A stretch of 64,000 nt of DNA from Rhizobium sp. CB3090. GTDB taxonomy: Bacteria > Pseudomonadota > Alphaproteobacteria > Rhizobiales > Rhizobiaceae. The stretch lies in NCBI RefSeq assembly GCF_029714285.1, contig NZ_CP121662.1:1550001-1614000 (forward strand), given 5' to 3'. Positions within the stretch are counted from its first letter, which is position 1. Each line of letters opens with the position of its first letter. Shown piece after piece: positions 18,142 to 27,410 of the stretch. The position numbers and the translations under genes were made by a program. The notes under the pieces were generated by a model. The model saw only the letters and a list, made by a program, of their open reading frames with translations, was not told where the DNA came from and did not search any database.

Positions 18142-19416
18142 GTGACGACTACATCCCAGGCTACGGCCCAGGGGCAATTGCCCATGGGCAAACGCGAGTT
18201 CATTGTGCTCGCGGCCTTCCTGATGGCGGTCAATTCGCTGGCCATCGACATCATGATCCCCGCCCTGCAGCAAATCGGCTCCAGTCTCGGCGTGGAAAAC
18301 GAAAACCATCGGCAATATGTCGTGACCGCCTATCTGATCGGTTTCGGCTCTGCGCAGCTTTTCTATGGCCCGCTATCTGACCGCTTCGGCCGCCGTGTGC
18401 CGCTGCTGATCGGCCTTGCCGTCTATATCATTTCCGCCTTCGGCATTGCGCTGATCCCGTCCTTTGCCGGCCTGCTTGCCCTGCGCTTCATCCAGGGCCT
18501 GGGCTCTGCGGCGACGCGCGTCATCACCATCTCGATCGTCCGCGACGTTTTCGGCGGCCGTCAGATGGCCGAAGTCATGTCATTGATCATGATGGTCTTC
18601 ATGATCGTACCGGTCATCGCGCCGGGAAGCGGGCAGGTCATCATGCTGGTCAGCACCTGGCACATGATCTTCGTCTTCATCGGCACAATGGCGACGCTTG
18701 TCGGCATCTGGATGTATTTCCGGCTGCCGGAAACGCTTAGGCCGGAGAATGTCCGCCCCCTCACCGTAAAATCGGTCCTTTCCGGCTTCGGCATGGTTCT
18801 GACGAACCGTGTCGCTCTGTGTTACACGATCGCCAACACCTTCCTGTTTGGAGCGCTGTTCGGCTTCATCAATTCGGCGCAGCAGGTCTACAACGACATA
18901 TACGGGCTTGGCGTCTACACACCACTTGCCTTCGGTGGCGTGGCGCTGTTCATGGCGCTGTCCTCCTTCATAAATTCGCAGCTCGTCGGGCGCTTCGGCA
19001 TGCGGCGGCTGTCGCATGCGGCCCTGGTCGGCTTTGCCACCATCACCTTTCTGTGGCTGATGGTGCAGCTCTACGGTCCGGCACCGATGCCCTTCGCGCT
19101 GTTCATGGTCCTCTTTGCGCTGGCCATGTTCCAGTTCGGGTGGATCGGCTCGAACTTCAATTCGCTCGCCATGGAACCATTGGGCCATGTCGCCGGCACG
19201 GCTTCTTCCGTGCTCGGCTTCATGAGCACGGTCGGCGGCGCCTCGATCGGCGCGGCGATCGGTCAGCTCTACGATGGGACGGCAACGCCGATGATCGTCG
19301 GCTATTTCACCGTCTCGCTGATCGGCATCGGCTTCGTGCTCATCGCCGAGAAGGGGCGCCTCTTCAGACCGCAGAATGCGCCGCCGCCCTCCGACCAGTC
19401 CCTCGCCCTTCACTGA
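18142..19416 (+). CDS. MFS transporter, Bcr/CflA drug-exporter type (first of a pair)
   Basis: A 424-residue inner-membrane protein with twelve predicted hydrophobic segments. The DHA1 family features are visible: motif A (YGPLSDRFGRRVPLLIG) between helices 2 and 3, FIQGLGSAATRV in helix 4 and a MALSSFINS segment later. It probably exports small molecules with proton exchange; the substrate is unknown. A related transporter gene starts 13 bp downstream, so the two form a tandem, co-transcribed pair. Confidence 0.9.
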   Translation: MTTTSQATAQGQLPMGKREFIVLAAFLMAVNSLAIDIMIPALQQIGSSLGVENENHRQYVVTAYLIGFGSAQLFYGPLSDRFGRRVPLLIGLAVYIISAFGIALIPSFAGLLALRFIQGLGSAATRVITISIVRDVFGGRQMAEVMSLIMMVFMIVPVIAPGSGQVIMLVSTWHMIFVFIGTMATLVGIWMYFRLPETLRPENVRPLTVKSVLSGFGMVLTNRVALCYTIANTFLFGALFGFINSAQQVYNDIYGLGVYTPLAFGGVALFMALSSFINSQLVGRFGMRRLSHAALVGFATITFLWLMVQLYGPAPMPFALFMVLFALAMFQFGWIGSNFNSLAMEPLGHVAGTASSVLGFMSTVGGASIGAAIGQLYDGTATPMIVGYFTVSLIGIGFVLIAEKGRLFRPQNAPPPSDQSLALH

Positions 19417-19429
19417 CAGGCATCTTGAC

Positions 19430-20710
19430 ATGAACCCGACCCAAACAAAGCCCGTGGAGCAATCCGGCTCCGCCCGCATCGGCCTCGGCATCGTCGAATT
19501 CATCATCATCATCGCGCTGATGACGGCGAGCATCTCGATGGGCATAGACAGCATGTTGCCGGCCCTGCCGAATATCGGCCAGTCGCTGGCGGTCGCCAAT
19601 CCCAATGACACGCAATTGGTCATCGGTGTCTATTTCCTCGGCTTCGGCATCTGCCAGCTATTTTTCGGCAGCCTGTCCGATGCTTACGGCCGCCGCAATA
19701 TCCTCCTCGGCGGCCTCATCTTCTACACGGTAACGCTGTTCGCGGCCGCTTGGAGCGGCACTCTCACTGCGCTGCTCGTGTTGCGCTTCATCCAGGGCGT
19801 CGGTGCCGCCGCCGTTCGCATCACCACCTTGGCGATCGTCCGCGATTGCTTCGGCGGCCGCGAAATGGCGCGGGTCATGTCCTATGTCACCATCGTTTTC
19901 ATGATCATGCCGATGGTCGCCCCTTTTGTCGGTCAATTGATCGTCGCCCATTCGAACTGGCAATGGATTTTCATTGCATTGGCTATCGCGAGTGCCGTGC
20001 TCTTTCTCATTGCCTTCCTTCGCATGAAGGAAACATTGCCTGACCATGAGCGCCTGCCACTCTCCGTCAGTTCGGTGGTGTCCGGCTTCAAAACGGTGCT
20101 GACCAACCGTATCACCTGCGGCTATATGCTCGGTTTGACGCTCTTCACCGGCGTCATCTGCGCCTATGTGGTCTCGGTTCAGCAGGTGTTCGGCGAAGTC
20201 TACGGTCTCGGTGAATGGTTTCCGATTGCTTTTGCCGCGACGGCGGGCGGCACTGCGGTTGCTCAGTTCGCCAACGGCTATTTCGTTCGTAGCTACGGCA
20301 TGCGGCGCATCTCGCATGTCGCGATGATCATCTTCACCGTTCTCGGCGCCTTCGGTTATGTCGCCGGCACGGCAGGTCTGCCGAGCTTCCTGTTCACCTA
20401 TATTCTGATCTCGGTGATGCTGATGATGTTTGCTGTCATCACCACCAATTTCATGGCCATCAGCCTGGAGCCGATGGGGCATCTGGCAGGAACGGCTGCC
20501 GCAATTACCAGCTCCGTCTCCACCACCGGCGGCGTATTGCTCGGCGGCATCGTCGGCCAGATGTTCGATGGAACCGTCCAGCCGCTGATCGCTGGCTTCA
20601 CCATTTTCGGGGCCTTGACGATTGCTGCCACGCTATGGGCGGAAAAGGGCAAGCTCTTCACCCATCCTGGCGACAGCCCGCAGCTTGAGCCAGGCATGGG
20701 TCATGTCTGA
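19430..20710 (+). CDS. MFS transporter, Bcr/CflA drug-exporter type (second of a pair)
   Basis: 426 residues from the ATG at 19430; a longer frame begins inside the previous gene and is unlikely. Similar motifs to its neighbour: FFGSLSDAYGRRNILLGG, LRFIQGVGAAAVRITTLAIV and GTAAAITSSVSTTGG in the C-terminal half. It is clearly a paralog of the upstream gene, from an old duplication. Both could act alone, or as a pair of partners; nothing in the sequence identifies the substrate. Confidence 0.9.
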   Translation: MNPTQTKPVEQSGSARIGLGIVEFIIIIALMTASISMGIDSMLPALPNIGQSLAVANPNDTQLVIGVYFLGFGICQLFFGSLSDAYGRRNILLGGLIFYTVTLFAAAWSGTLTALLVLRFIQGVGAAAVRITTLAIVRDCFGGREMARVMSYVTIVFMIMPMVAPFVGQLIVAHSNWQWIFIALAIASAVLFLIAFLRMKETLPDHERLPLSVSSVVSGFKTVLTNRITCGYMLGLTLFTGVICAYVVSVQQVFGEVYGLGEWFPIAFAATAGGTAVAQFANGYFVRSYGMRRISHVAMIIFTVLGAFGYVAGTAGLPSFLFTYILISVMLMMFAVITTNFMAISLEPMGHLAGTAAAITSSVSTTGGVLLGGIVGQMFDGTVQPLIAGFTIFGALTIAATLWAEKGKLFTHPGDSPQLEPGMGHV

Positions 20711-20732
20711 GCAGCAGTCTCCCAACGCGGCG

Positions 20733-21653
20733 TCATATGTCGCCGCGTTGGCGCTTGACCCAGCGAATGCCGGCAAGAACCGCCAGACCCAATAGCGGCC
20801 AAATCGCCCAGGGCGTGCCGTGCCATGATAGAAGGTTGACCCCGACGAGGCCGGCACCGACTACTGCGAAAGTGGCGAGTCGGCGATCAAACTGGCTGTT
20901 CGTTCGCGCCCAGCGAAGCCCCGCCGCCATCGCTATGCCAAGCACAGGCCACGCCGCCCAAAACTCGCCGTGCCATGTGAGAATATTCAGCGCCACCAAA
21001 CCCACGGCGATCACCGCGAGCACGCCGTAACTCCGCTCACCTCGTACGGCCGCTTCCACAATGGTCGGAGGAGCACTAGGAGTTTGTTCTCGGACGCTTC
21101 CGCGATTTGTCGGTGGCGAATCAGTTTGAGGTGCGCCGATCCGCACCGCATAGCTCGGCACGCCGCCGTCGATGTTTTTGACCTCCAATTGGCCAAGAAA
21201 ATCGAACCCCACTGCCACCTTGTTGCGGACCTGGTCGTAGACCGTATTCGAAATGACAATGCCGCCGGCAACTGCACATGCCTGAAGGCGGGCGGCGATA
21301 TTGACGCCATCGCCATAAATATCGTTGCCCTCGGCGATAACGTCACCGAGGTTGAGGCCGATGCGAAAAAGCATCTGCGTATCGGGATCGCTGCTGGCAT
21401 TATAGCCGGCAAGTTCGTTTTGAACGTCGATTGCCGCTCGCAAAGCCTCGACAACGCTGGGAAATTCGGCAAATACCCCATCGCCCCAGGTATTGATCAC
21501 ACGGCCGCCATGCGCTTCGATCAGTCGCGCCATGGCATCTCGATAGCGCTTCAGCGTTGCGAGCGTGCCTTCCTCGTCGTTCCGCATCAAGCGCGTGTAA
21601 TCTTGAACGTCGGCGGAGAAGATGGTCGTCAGCTTGCGGCTCGTTTCGGTCAT
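20733..21653 (-). CDS. Class III adenylate/guanylate cyclase with duplicated C-terminal membrane module
   Basis: 306 residues from the ATG at 21653. The N-terminal catalytic domain has the two metal-binding Asp (Asp15 in FSADVQDYTRLM and Asp58 in NTWGDGVFAEF) and the Asn/Arg transition-state pair in YGDGVNIAARLQ. Unlike most cyclases the membrane part is C-terminal: two similar hairpins, the first with LNILTWHGEFWAAWP and the second with VNLLSWHGTPWAIWP, each followed by LGxAxxAGxRW. This is an internal duplication of a 2TM-type module. It probably makes cAMP at the membrane; the signal is unknown. It is convergent with the MFS pair. Confidence 0.9.
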   Translation of the reverse strand: MTETSRKLTTIFSADVQDYTRLMRNDEEGTLATLKRYRDAMARLIEAHGGRVINTWGDGVFAEFPSVVEALRAAIDVQNELAGYNASSDPDTQMLFRIGLNLGDVIAEGNDIYGDGVNIAARLQACAVAGGIVISNTVYDQVRNKVAVGFDFLGQLEVKNIDGGVPSYAVRIGAPQTDSPPTNRGSVREQTPSAPPTIVEAAVRGERSYGVLAVIAVGLVALNILTWHGEFWAAWPVLGIAMAAGLRWARTNSQFDRRLATFAVVGAGLVGVNLLSWHGTPWAIWPLLGLAVLAGIRWVKRQRGDI

Positions 21654-21752
21654 CTCGCTTGTCCCAGCCCGAGATCCCGCCAAACGGCGGTTGTATAGCG
21701 TGAGTGAAGATAATGTTCCGCTCACGACTTTCCAAGTGGGAACACTGCTACC

Positions 21753-22577
21753 TCAAACGGTGAAAACCTCTCTCCGCAACACTTCCCATGATGCCCCGTC
21801 CGGCGCTATCAAAAGGCCACCGTCGATATGATGCGGCAGATAGGGCGAGCCATCGAGGCGCCTGGCGTAGGCGCCCGCCTCCTTCGAGATCAGGGTGCCA
21901 GCCAAATGATCCCAAGGCATCAGTTTGTAATACATGAGATAATGGACATGCCCGCCGGCAAAAGTGCGGTACTCATGGGCCGCGCAGCGGTAATTTGTGA
22001 GAAAACGAACCTTGGCGAGATTGCCCATGATTTCGGCGCGTTTGTCCTTCGGCAGGTAACCGGTGGAGGCCATGCCGACCATATCTTCCAGCGCAACCGG
22101 CGTTGCCACGGAGAGGCGCTGCGCCTCGCCATCCGGCCGTCGGAGCCAGGCCCCGCCACCCCTTTCCGCCAGCACCCAATCGTCGCCCATCGGATCGAAG
22201 ATGATGCCGGCCACCGTCTCCCCCTTGGAGATCACCGAAGCCATGACGCCGAATGCGGGAACGCCGGAGGCGAAATTGAAGGTGCCGTCGATGGGATCGA
22301 CGATGATGGCCAGCTCCGCCCCGACTATCTTGTTAAGGAGCGCTGGTTCTGCGGCAACCGACTCTTCGCCGACGAAAAGCGCGCCCGGCCAAAGCTGTTT
22401 GACCTCCGCCTTGATCATCCGCTCGGCCTGCTCATCCGCTTCGGTCACGAGATCGGTCGCCTCGCTCTTGGCACGGACATCGTCACTGCCGAGCCGGCGG
22501 AAGCGCGGCAGGATCTCCGTCTGGGCTGCACGGCGCAAAAGCTCGGCTAGGGTGGTAATGTCAATGGACGATGTCAT
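21753..22577 (-). CDS. Inositol monophosphatase family protein (paralog 2)
   Basis: 274 residues from the ATG at 22577 with AGGAAAGGA upstream. The lithium-sensitive phosphatase motifs are present: VGEES, DPIDGTFNFASG (metal ligands) and MPWDHLAG near the C-terminus. Members hydrolyse inositol phosphates, 3'-phosphoadenosine phosphates or sugar phosphates; the exact substrate is uncertain. It follows a close paralog by 17 bp and is surely co-transcribed with it. Confidence 0.9.
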   Translation of the reverse strand: MTSSIDITTLAELLRRAAQTEILPRFRRLGSDDVRAKSEATDLVTEADEQAERMIKAEVKQLWPGALFVGEESVAAEPALLNKIVGAELAIIVDPIDGTFNFASGVPAFGVMASVISKGETVAGIIFDPMGDDWVLAERGGGAWLRRPDGEAQRLSVATPVALEDMVGMASTGYLPKDKRAEIMGNLAKVRFLTNYRCAAHEYRTFAGGHVHYLMYYKLMPWDHLAGTLISKEAGAYARRLDGSPYLPHHIDGGLLIAPDGASWEVLRREVFTV

Positions 22578-22594
22578 GATACAATCCTTTCCTG

Positions 22595-23422
22595 TCAGCA
22601 ACCAATGATCTCGCGACGGATCATCCGCCAACTTTCCTCATCCGGCGCCGAAATAATGCCGCCTGTGGTTTCACCTGGGCGATAGGGCGTGCCGTCGAAT
22701 TTTGCCGTAAATCCGCCAGCCTCCTGATGCACCAGCACACCGGCGAGATGGTCCCATGGCATCAGCTTCGCGTGACCGATGAAATGGATCTTGCCCGAGG
22801 CGACCAGCCAATATTCATAGGCCGAGCAGTTCAATGAAAAGGACATGCGTACCTTCGCCATGTTGGCGTTGATGCGCGAGCGGTGCGGCTCGTCCATATG
22901 CCCCCAGGACATTAAGCCGACCATCTCGCCCAAGGGTACGGCCGGGGCGACCGCCAACCGGCTCACCTGCCCTCCCCGTCGCCGCAAATAGGCGCCGGCA
23001 CCGCGCACGGCCGTAACGGTATCGCCGAGCACCGGATCATGGATGATACCGGCAATCGTTTCGCCCCTGGCAACAACGGCGAGGATCGTTCCGAAGAGAG
23101 GCGAACCGGACGCGAAATTGAACGTGCCATCGACCGGATCGATGACAAAGGCGAGCTCCGCATCCGCCAACGCCGGCACGACCGACCTGTCGGCCTCATA
23201 GGCTTCCTCCCCCACGATGAGCGCGTCGGGAAAACGCGATTTCAGCGCTGCCGTGGTATGTTTTTCCGCCAACAGATCAGCTTGCGTCACCACATCGATG
23301 GCCGAGGTCTTTTCAGAAACACCACCGACGCCAAGGTTGCGGAAACGCGGCAGGATTTCCTGCGCTGCGGCCTCGGCCACTGTTGCCATCAGATATTCGA
23401 AGTCTAAATCGGAGAGCGTCAT
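22595..23422 (-). CDS. Inositol monophosphatase family protein (paralog 1)
   Basis: 275 residues from the ATG at 23422. It shares with its downstream neighbour VGEE, DPVDGTFNFASGSPLFG and LMPWDHLAG, and both begin with a helix ending in EILPRFR(N/R)LG. The similarity spans the whole length, so the pair is a tandem duplication. Both retain the metal-binding residues, so both look active; they may have diverged in substrate. Confidence 0.9.
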   Translation of the reverse strand: MTLSDLDFEYLMATVAEAAAQEILPRFRNLGVGGVSEKTSAIDVVTQADLLAEKHTTAALKSRFPDALIVGEEAYEADRSVVPALADAELAFVIDPVDGTFNFASGSPLFGTILAVVARGETIAGIIHDPVLGDTVTAVRGAGAYLRRRGGQVSRLAVAPAVPLGEMVGLMSWGHMDEPHRSRINANMAKVRMSFSLNCSAYEYWLVASGKIHFIGHAKLMPWDHLAGVLVHQEAGGFTAKFDGTPYRPGETTGGIISAPDEESWRMIRREIIGC

Positions 23423-23507
23423 CGGTGGCCTTTGTCTGAAGAGGGAGCTCCTCTTATGCCCGATTCGATGACGCCGATGTGGCAAAAGCTCAGCTTTTAG
23501 CAACGAC

Positions 23508-24269
23508 CTAAGGCCGCGCCTGCCGCGCTGCGTTTATATATAGATCCAAGGTCTTATCCAGCCGCCGATACATCATATCATCAAAGGCCTCATGTCCGCC
23601 GCCCCGTTGCTCCTCTTCCAGAGCAGCAATATAGGCAGCGCGGTCTTCCGGTCGGATCGCTATGGGTGGATACCCTGCTCTCAGCAACACCAAATTCATT
23701 AGCAGACGTGCCGTACGACCGTTTCCGTCGTTAAAGGGATGGATGTGGACCAATTGCCGATGTGCTCTGAACGCTGTTTCCGGCGAATTCTCCGCCTGTC
23801 CGAGCCAGCGGCAGAAATCGCCCATCAATGCCACAACTTCAACCGGTGATGGAAAATGATTCGCGCCGGCATCCGTGTTGACGTAACGGGCACGATCCGC
23901 ATAGCGGCCGGCAATCTCGGGCTTTGATTGTGCGACCACCAGATAGTGAAGATTGCGTATGTCTGCCTCGGTGATCGGTCCGCTGCTGTCAGCGGAGATC
24001 TCCACCACCCAATCCAATGCCCGCGCGTGGTCGATGGCCTCCAGATGATCCTTGAGTGGCTTGCCGCCGACCGTAATGCCCTTTTCAATGACGAGCGCGG
24101 TCTCGCCCGCAGTCAGCGTGTTTCCTTCGATCGCATTCGATGTGTAGGTGATATCGATCCGCTGCGCATGTTCCAAACCGTCCAATCCGCCCGCGACCAT
24201 ATCTCGCTTGAGCCGATCAAGCTCATGCTTTTTGGCGAGAAGTTGCTCCGCATCTTGGGAAGACGTCAT
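23508..24269 (-). CDS. Fic domain protein (predicted AMP-transferase) with N-terminal inhibitory motif
   Basis: 253 residues. The Fic motif HPFNDGNGRTARLLMN (catalytic His177) is complete. The N-terminal region has SNAIEGN, matching the inhibitory (S/T)xxxE(G/N) motif (Ser44, Glu48, Gly49), so this is a class II Fic protein with intramolecular autoinhibition. Such enzymes transfer AMP to hydroxyl side chains of target proteins and can act as housekeeping regulators or toxins. No separate antitoxin gene is adjacent, in keeping with self-inhibition. The target is unknown. Confidence 0.93.
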   Translation of the reverse strand: MTSSQDAEQLLAKKHELDRLKRDMVAGGLDGLEHAQRIDITYTSNAIEGNTLTAGETALVIEKGITVGGKPLKDHLEAIDHARALDWVVEISADSSGPITEADIRNLHYLVVAQSKPEIAGRYADRARYVNTDAGANHFPSPVEVVALMGDFCRWLGQAENSPETAFRAHRQLVHIHPFNDGNGRTARLLMNLVLLRAGYPPIAIRPEDRAAYIAALEEEQRGGGHEAFDDMMYRRLDKTLDLYINAARQARP

Positions 24270-24342
24270 GACTGCCAGCTTTCGAATTTCGACGATCCGA
24301 TTGTAGGTTAGACGGAAAAAGCGCCGAGAACCATTGCGTTCT

Positions 24343-25218
24343 CTATTCCGGCTTCGCCGTCATCAGCGCCGCAAAATCAAACAGCTTGGGATCGAGCAGA
24401 TGCGAGGGGTTCACATGCGCCAGTGCCCGCAGCATCGTGTCCTTGCGGCCGGGCATGCGGCGTTCAATATCGGCCAGCATGTCCTTCATCGCATTGCGTT
24501 GCAGACCGTCCTGCGAACCGCAGAGATCGCAGGGGATGATCGGAAACTGCATGGCAGCAGCAAATTTGGCGAGATCGTCTTCGGCGGCATAGGCGAGCGG
24601 GCGCAGCACCATGAGGTCGCCCTCGTCGTTCAGGAGCTTCGCCGGCATCGAGGCCAGCCGGCCGCCGTGGAAGAAGTTCATGAAGAAGGTTTCGAGGATA
24701 TCCTCGCGATGATGACCGAGCACCAGGGCGTCGCAGCCCTCTTCACGCGCGATGCGATAGAGATTGCCGCGGCGCAGGCGTGAACAGAGCGAGCAATAGG
24801 TGGCGCCCTCCGGCACCTTTTCCTTCACGATCGAATAGGTGTCGCGATATTCGATCCGGTGTTCGACACCGATCTTCGTGAGATATTCGGGCAATATGTG
24901 CTTCGGGAAATTCGGCTGTCCCTGATCGAGATTGCAGGCGATCAGCTCGACCGGCAGCAGACCGCGCCATTTGAGATCGAGCAGGATCGACAGCAACCCA
25001 TAGGAATCCTTGCCGCCGGACAGACCGACCAGCCAACGCTTCTGACCCTTCAGCATCTGGAAATCGTCGAGCGCCTGGCGCACCTGACGCAGCAGACGCT
25101 TGCGCAGCTTGTTGAAGGAGACCGATCGCGGCGCATCCGCAAACAGCGGATGGGCGCTGCCGCTGCCATCCTCGGCTTCGGTATCGAACTCATCCGCCAC
25201 TGTCGTTGCGATATTCAT
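24343..25218 (-). CDS. ttcA: tRNA 2-thiocytidine(32) synthetase TtcA
   Basis: A 291-residue PP-loop ATPase that thiolates cytidine 32 of certain tRNAs using an Fe-S cluster. The SGGKDS loop is at residues 67-72. Cluster ligands are visible as YCSLC (Cys142, Cys145) and [13 protein letters not shown] (Cys230/Cys233). Length and motif order fit the family. It lies between glsA and the fic gene with no clear functional link. Confidence 0.95.
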   Translation of the reverse strand: MNIATTVADEFDTEAEDGSGSAHPLFADAPRSVSFNKLRKRLLRQVRQALDDFQMLKGQKRWLVGLSGGKDSYGLLSILLDLKWRGLLPVELIACNLDQGQPNFPKHILPEYLTKIGVEHRIEYRDTYSIVKEKVPEGATYCSLCSRLRRGNLYRIAREEGCDALVLGHHREDILETFFMNFFHGGRLASMPAKLLNDEGDLMVLRPLAYAAEDDLAKFAAAMQFPIIPCDLCGSQDGLQRNAMKDMLADIERRMPGRKDTMLRALAHVNPSHLLDPKLFDFAALMTAKPE

Positions 25219-25278
25219 CTTGTCATCCCTCGGGCTTCGCCACGCTGATACCAGAAAGCGCGGCGGGAAGACACCATA

Positions 25279-26208
25279 TCAATCACCGAAGACCGACCAT
25301 CCGGTACGTCCGGCGAGCATTTCCAGCGCCACTGCCCCGAGCTGCGAATTGCCGACCTTGTTCAGCCCCGGCGACCAGACCGCGATCGAGCCGATACCCG
25401 GCGCCACCGCGAGAATGCCGCCGCCGACGCCGCTCTTGCCGGGCAAGCCGACATGATAGGCGAAATCGCCGGACCCGTCATAGTGACCGCAGGTCAACAT
25501 CAGCGCATTGATGCGTCGCGCCCGCTTCGGCGAGACAACAGAATGGCCGGTGATCGGATTGGTGCCGCGAGCCGCGAGATAAAGCCCAGCCTTGGCCAAT
25601 TGCTCACAACTCATCGACAGCGCGCATTGATGGAAATAGACACCGAGCACGTGCTCAACGGGATGATCGAGATTGCCGTAGGCGCGCATGAAATTGGCAA
25701 GCGCGATGTTGCGATAACCCGTCTGCGTCTCCGAGCGCGCCACCTTGTCGTCAATGGTGATCGACTCGTCGTCGGCGACATAGCGCACGAAACGCAACAA
25801 CTCGCCGATCGCTTCCCGCGGCGCATAACCGGAAAGCACGACGTCGCTGACAGCGATCGCCCCGGCATTGATGAAGGGATTGCGCGGAATCCCTTCCTCG
25901 CGCTCGAGCTGGACGATGGAATTGAAAGCCGTGCCGGAAGGTTCGCGCCCGACGCGCTTCCACAGGCCTTCACCCACCTTGCCGAGCGCAAGGGTCAGCA
26001 TAAAGACCTTCGATATACTCTGGATGGAAAACGGAATATCGGCGTCACCGACACTGCGGACATTGCCGTCCACCGTCGCGATCGCCATGCCGAACTGGTT
26101 CGGATCGACCTTTGCGAGCTCCGGAATATAGTCTGCAACCTTGCCTTCGCCGAGGCGCGGCAAAAGCTCCGCATGGATGCTGTCGAGAATTGCCTGCAAG
26201 TCGCTCAT
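25279..26208 (-). CDS. glsA: Glutaminase
   Basis: 309 residues from the ATG at 26208 (GGAGCGG upstream), the normal length for bacterial serine-dependent glutaminases, which convert glutamine to glutamate and ammonia. The catalytic Ser-x-x-Lys is SISK (Ser64-Lys67 within [15 protein letters not shown]), followed by [10 protein letters not shown] and [11 protein letters not shown]. It is the next gene after rpsD, but a strong terminator separates them, so it is probably transcribed on its own. Confidence 0.95.
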   Translation of the reverse strand: MSDLQAILDSIHAELLPRLGEGKVADYIPELAKVDPNQFGMAIATVDGNVRSVGDADIPFSIQSISKVFMLTLALGKVGEGLWKRVGREPSGTAFNSIVQLEREEGIPRNPFINAGAIAVSDVVLSGYAPREAIGELLRFVRYVADDESITIDDKVARSETQTGYRNIALANFMRAYGNLDHPVEHVLGVYFHQCALSMSCEQLAKAGLYLAARGTNPITGHSVVSPKRARRINALMLTCGHYDGSGDFAYHVGLPGKSGVGGGILAVAPGIGSIAVWSPGLNKVGNSQLGAVALEMLAGRTGWSVFGD

Positions 26209-26226
26209 CGGCCGCTCCAAAGACAA

Positions 26227-26254
26227 AAAAGCCGCTCGAAAAAGAGCGGCTTTT
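26227..26254 (-). terminator. Intrinsic terminator of rpsD
   Basis: AAAAGCCGCTC (26227-26237) and GAGCGGCTTTT (26244-26254) are perfect 11-bp arms with a 6-base loop. The A-run on the left gives a T-run on the minus strand, as needed after rpsD; it also has T residues on the plus side. Confidence 0.9.
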
Positions 26255-26279
26255 GTATTCGTAAGAAGATATCCGCCTA

Positions 26280-26897
26280 TTAACGCGAATAGAATTCGAC
26301 GACCAGATGCGGTTCCATGACGACCGGATACGGTACGTCGCCGAGGGCCGGAACGCGGGCGAAGGTCGCAACCATCTTGTTGTGGTCGACTTCGACGTAG
26401 TCCGGAACGTCGCGTTCAGCGAGAGAAACCGATTCCAGAACGGTGACGAGCTGCTTGGACTTTTCGCGAACTTCGATGACGTCGCCAGCCTTGCAGCGGT
26501 ACGAACCGATGTTGACGCGAACGCCGTTAACAGTGACGTGGCCATGGTTGACGAACTGACGGGCAGCGAAAACGGTCGGAACGAACTTGGCGCGATAGAC
26601 GATCGCGTCGAGGCGCGATTCCAGCAGGCCGATCAGGTTTTCCGAAGTGTCGCCCTTGCGGCGGTTGGCTTCGTCGAAGATGGCACGGAACTGCTTTTCA
26701 CGCAGGTCGCCATAGTAGCCCTTCAGCTTCTGCTTGGCGCGGAGCTGCACGCCGAAGTCGGAGAGCTTGCCCTTGCGGCGCTGGCCGTGCTGGCCCGGGC
26801 CGTATTCGCGGCGGTTAACCGGAGACTTCGGACGGCCCCAGATGTTTTCGCCCATACGGCGATCAATTTTGTACTTGGACGATTCGCGCTTGCTCAT
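26280..26897 (-). CDS. rpsD: 30S ribosomal protein S4
   Basis: 205 residues from the ATG at 26897 with AAAGGAAA upstream. [20 protein letters not shown] and the S4 RNA-binding domain ([28 protein letters not shown]) are canonical. S4 nucleates 30S assembly and in many bacteria represses its own mRNA. Monocistronic here, which is usual in alphaproteobacteria. The 285 bp upstream (26898-27182) hold its promoter and that of the divergent toxin-antitoxin genes. Confidence 0.98.
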   Translation of the reverse strand: MSKRESSKYKIDRRMGENIWGRPKSPVNRREYGPGQHGQRRKGKLSDFGVQLRAKQKLKGYYGDLREKQFRAIFDEANRRKGDTSENLIGLLESRLDAIVYRAKFVPTVFAARQFVNHGHVTVNGVRVNIGSYRCKAGDVIEVREKSKQLVTVLESVSLAERDVPDYVEVDHNKMVATFARVPALGDVPYPVVMEPHLVVEFYSR

Positions 26898-27121
26898 CGC
26901 ATTTCCTTTCAAAGTGTTGTAGCGGCCCGTTGCCGAACCGCGAAGGAAACACGCCCTCCTCTGAACCCCTTTTGCGAGCTCTGACAGACTTCTCACGTTA
27001 GCGAACGGATGAAGCCACGGGACATGTCAAATGAAACACCGGACATTTCTGCCCGGCGTTGGCGCGGTCTCTAAGGGGTCGTCATGAAAATGTCAACAGC
27101 CAGCCAATCGGCGTCATTGAG

Positions 27122-27143
27122 ATATAGCAAGAAATTGCTATAT
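27122..27143. promoter_or_regulatory. Candidate VapB operator/promoter
   Basis: ATATAGCAA and TTGCTATAT are perfect 9-bp inverted arms (27122-27130, 27135-27143) around GAAA, 40 bp before the antitoxin gene. The right arm ends in CTATAT, a good rhizobial -10 element. Ribbon-helix-helix antitoxins typically bind such palindromes to repress their own operon. Confidence 0.65.
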
Positions 27144-27182
27144 GTGATGCATGATGATTGATGCGAGCATCAAGAGGCAGTG

Positions 27183-27410
27183 ATGCGAACGACCTTGGCG
27201 ATCGACGATGACGTGCTTGCTGCAGCGAAAGCTATGGCGGAACAACAGCGCCGCAGCGTTGGCGATGTAATTTCAGATTTGGCCCGCCGCTCTCTCAGCC
27301 GCCCTCAGATGGGAGCGGAACGAAACGGCATTCCTCTATTGGTCCCGAAATCAAGCACCCCTCCCATCACGCTCGAAATCGTCAATAAACTTCGTGATGA
27401 ACTCCCGTGA
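27183..27410 (+). CDS. vapB: VapB-like antitoxin
   Basis: A 75-residue protein with an N-terminal ribbon-helix-helix (MRTTLAIDDDVLAAAKAMAE) and a flexible C-terminal tail (PLLVPKSSTPPITLEIVNKL) that should wrap the toxin. The ATG at 27183 is preferred over a GTG at 27180 because AAGAGG lies at better spacing. It overlaps the toxin gene by 4 bp, so the pair is translationally coupled. Confidence 0.85.
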   Translation: MRTTLAIDDDVLAAAKAMAEQQRRSVGDVISDLARRSLSRPQMGAERNGIPLLVPKSSTPPITLEIVNKLRDELP

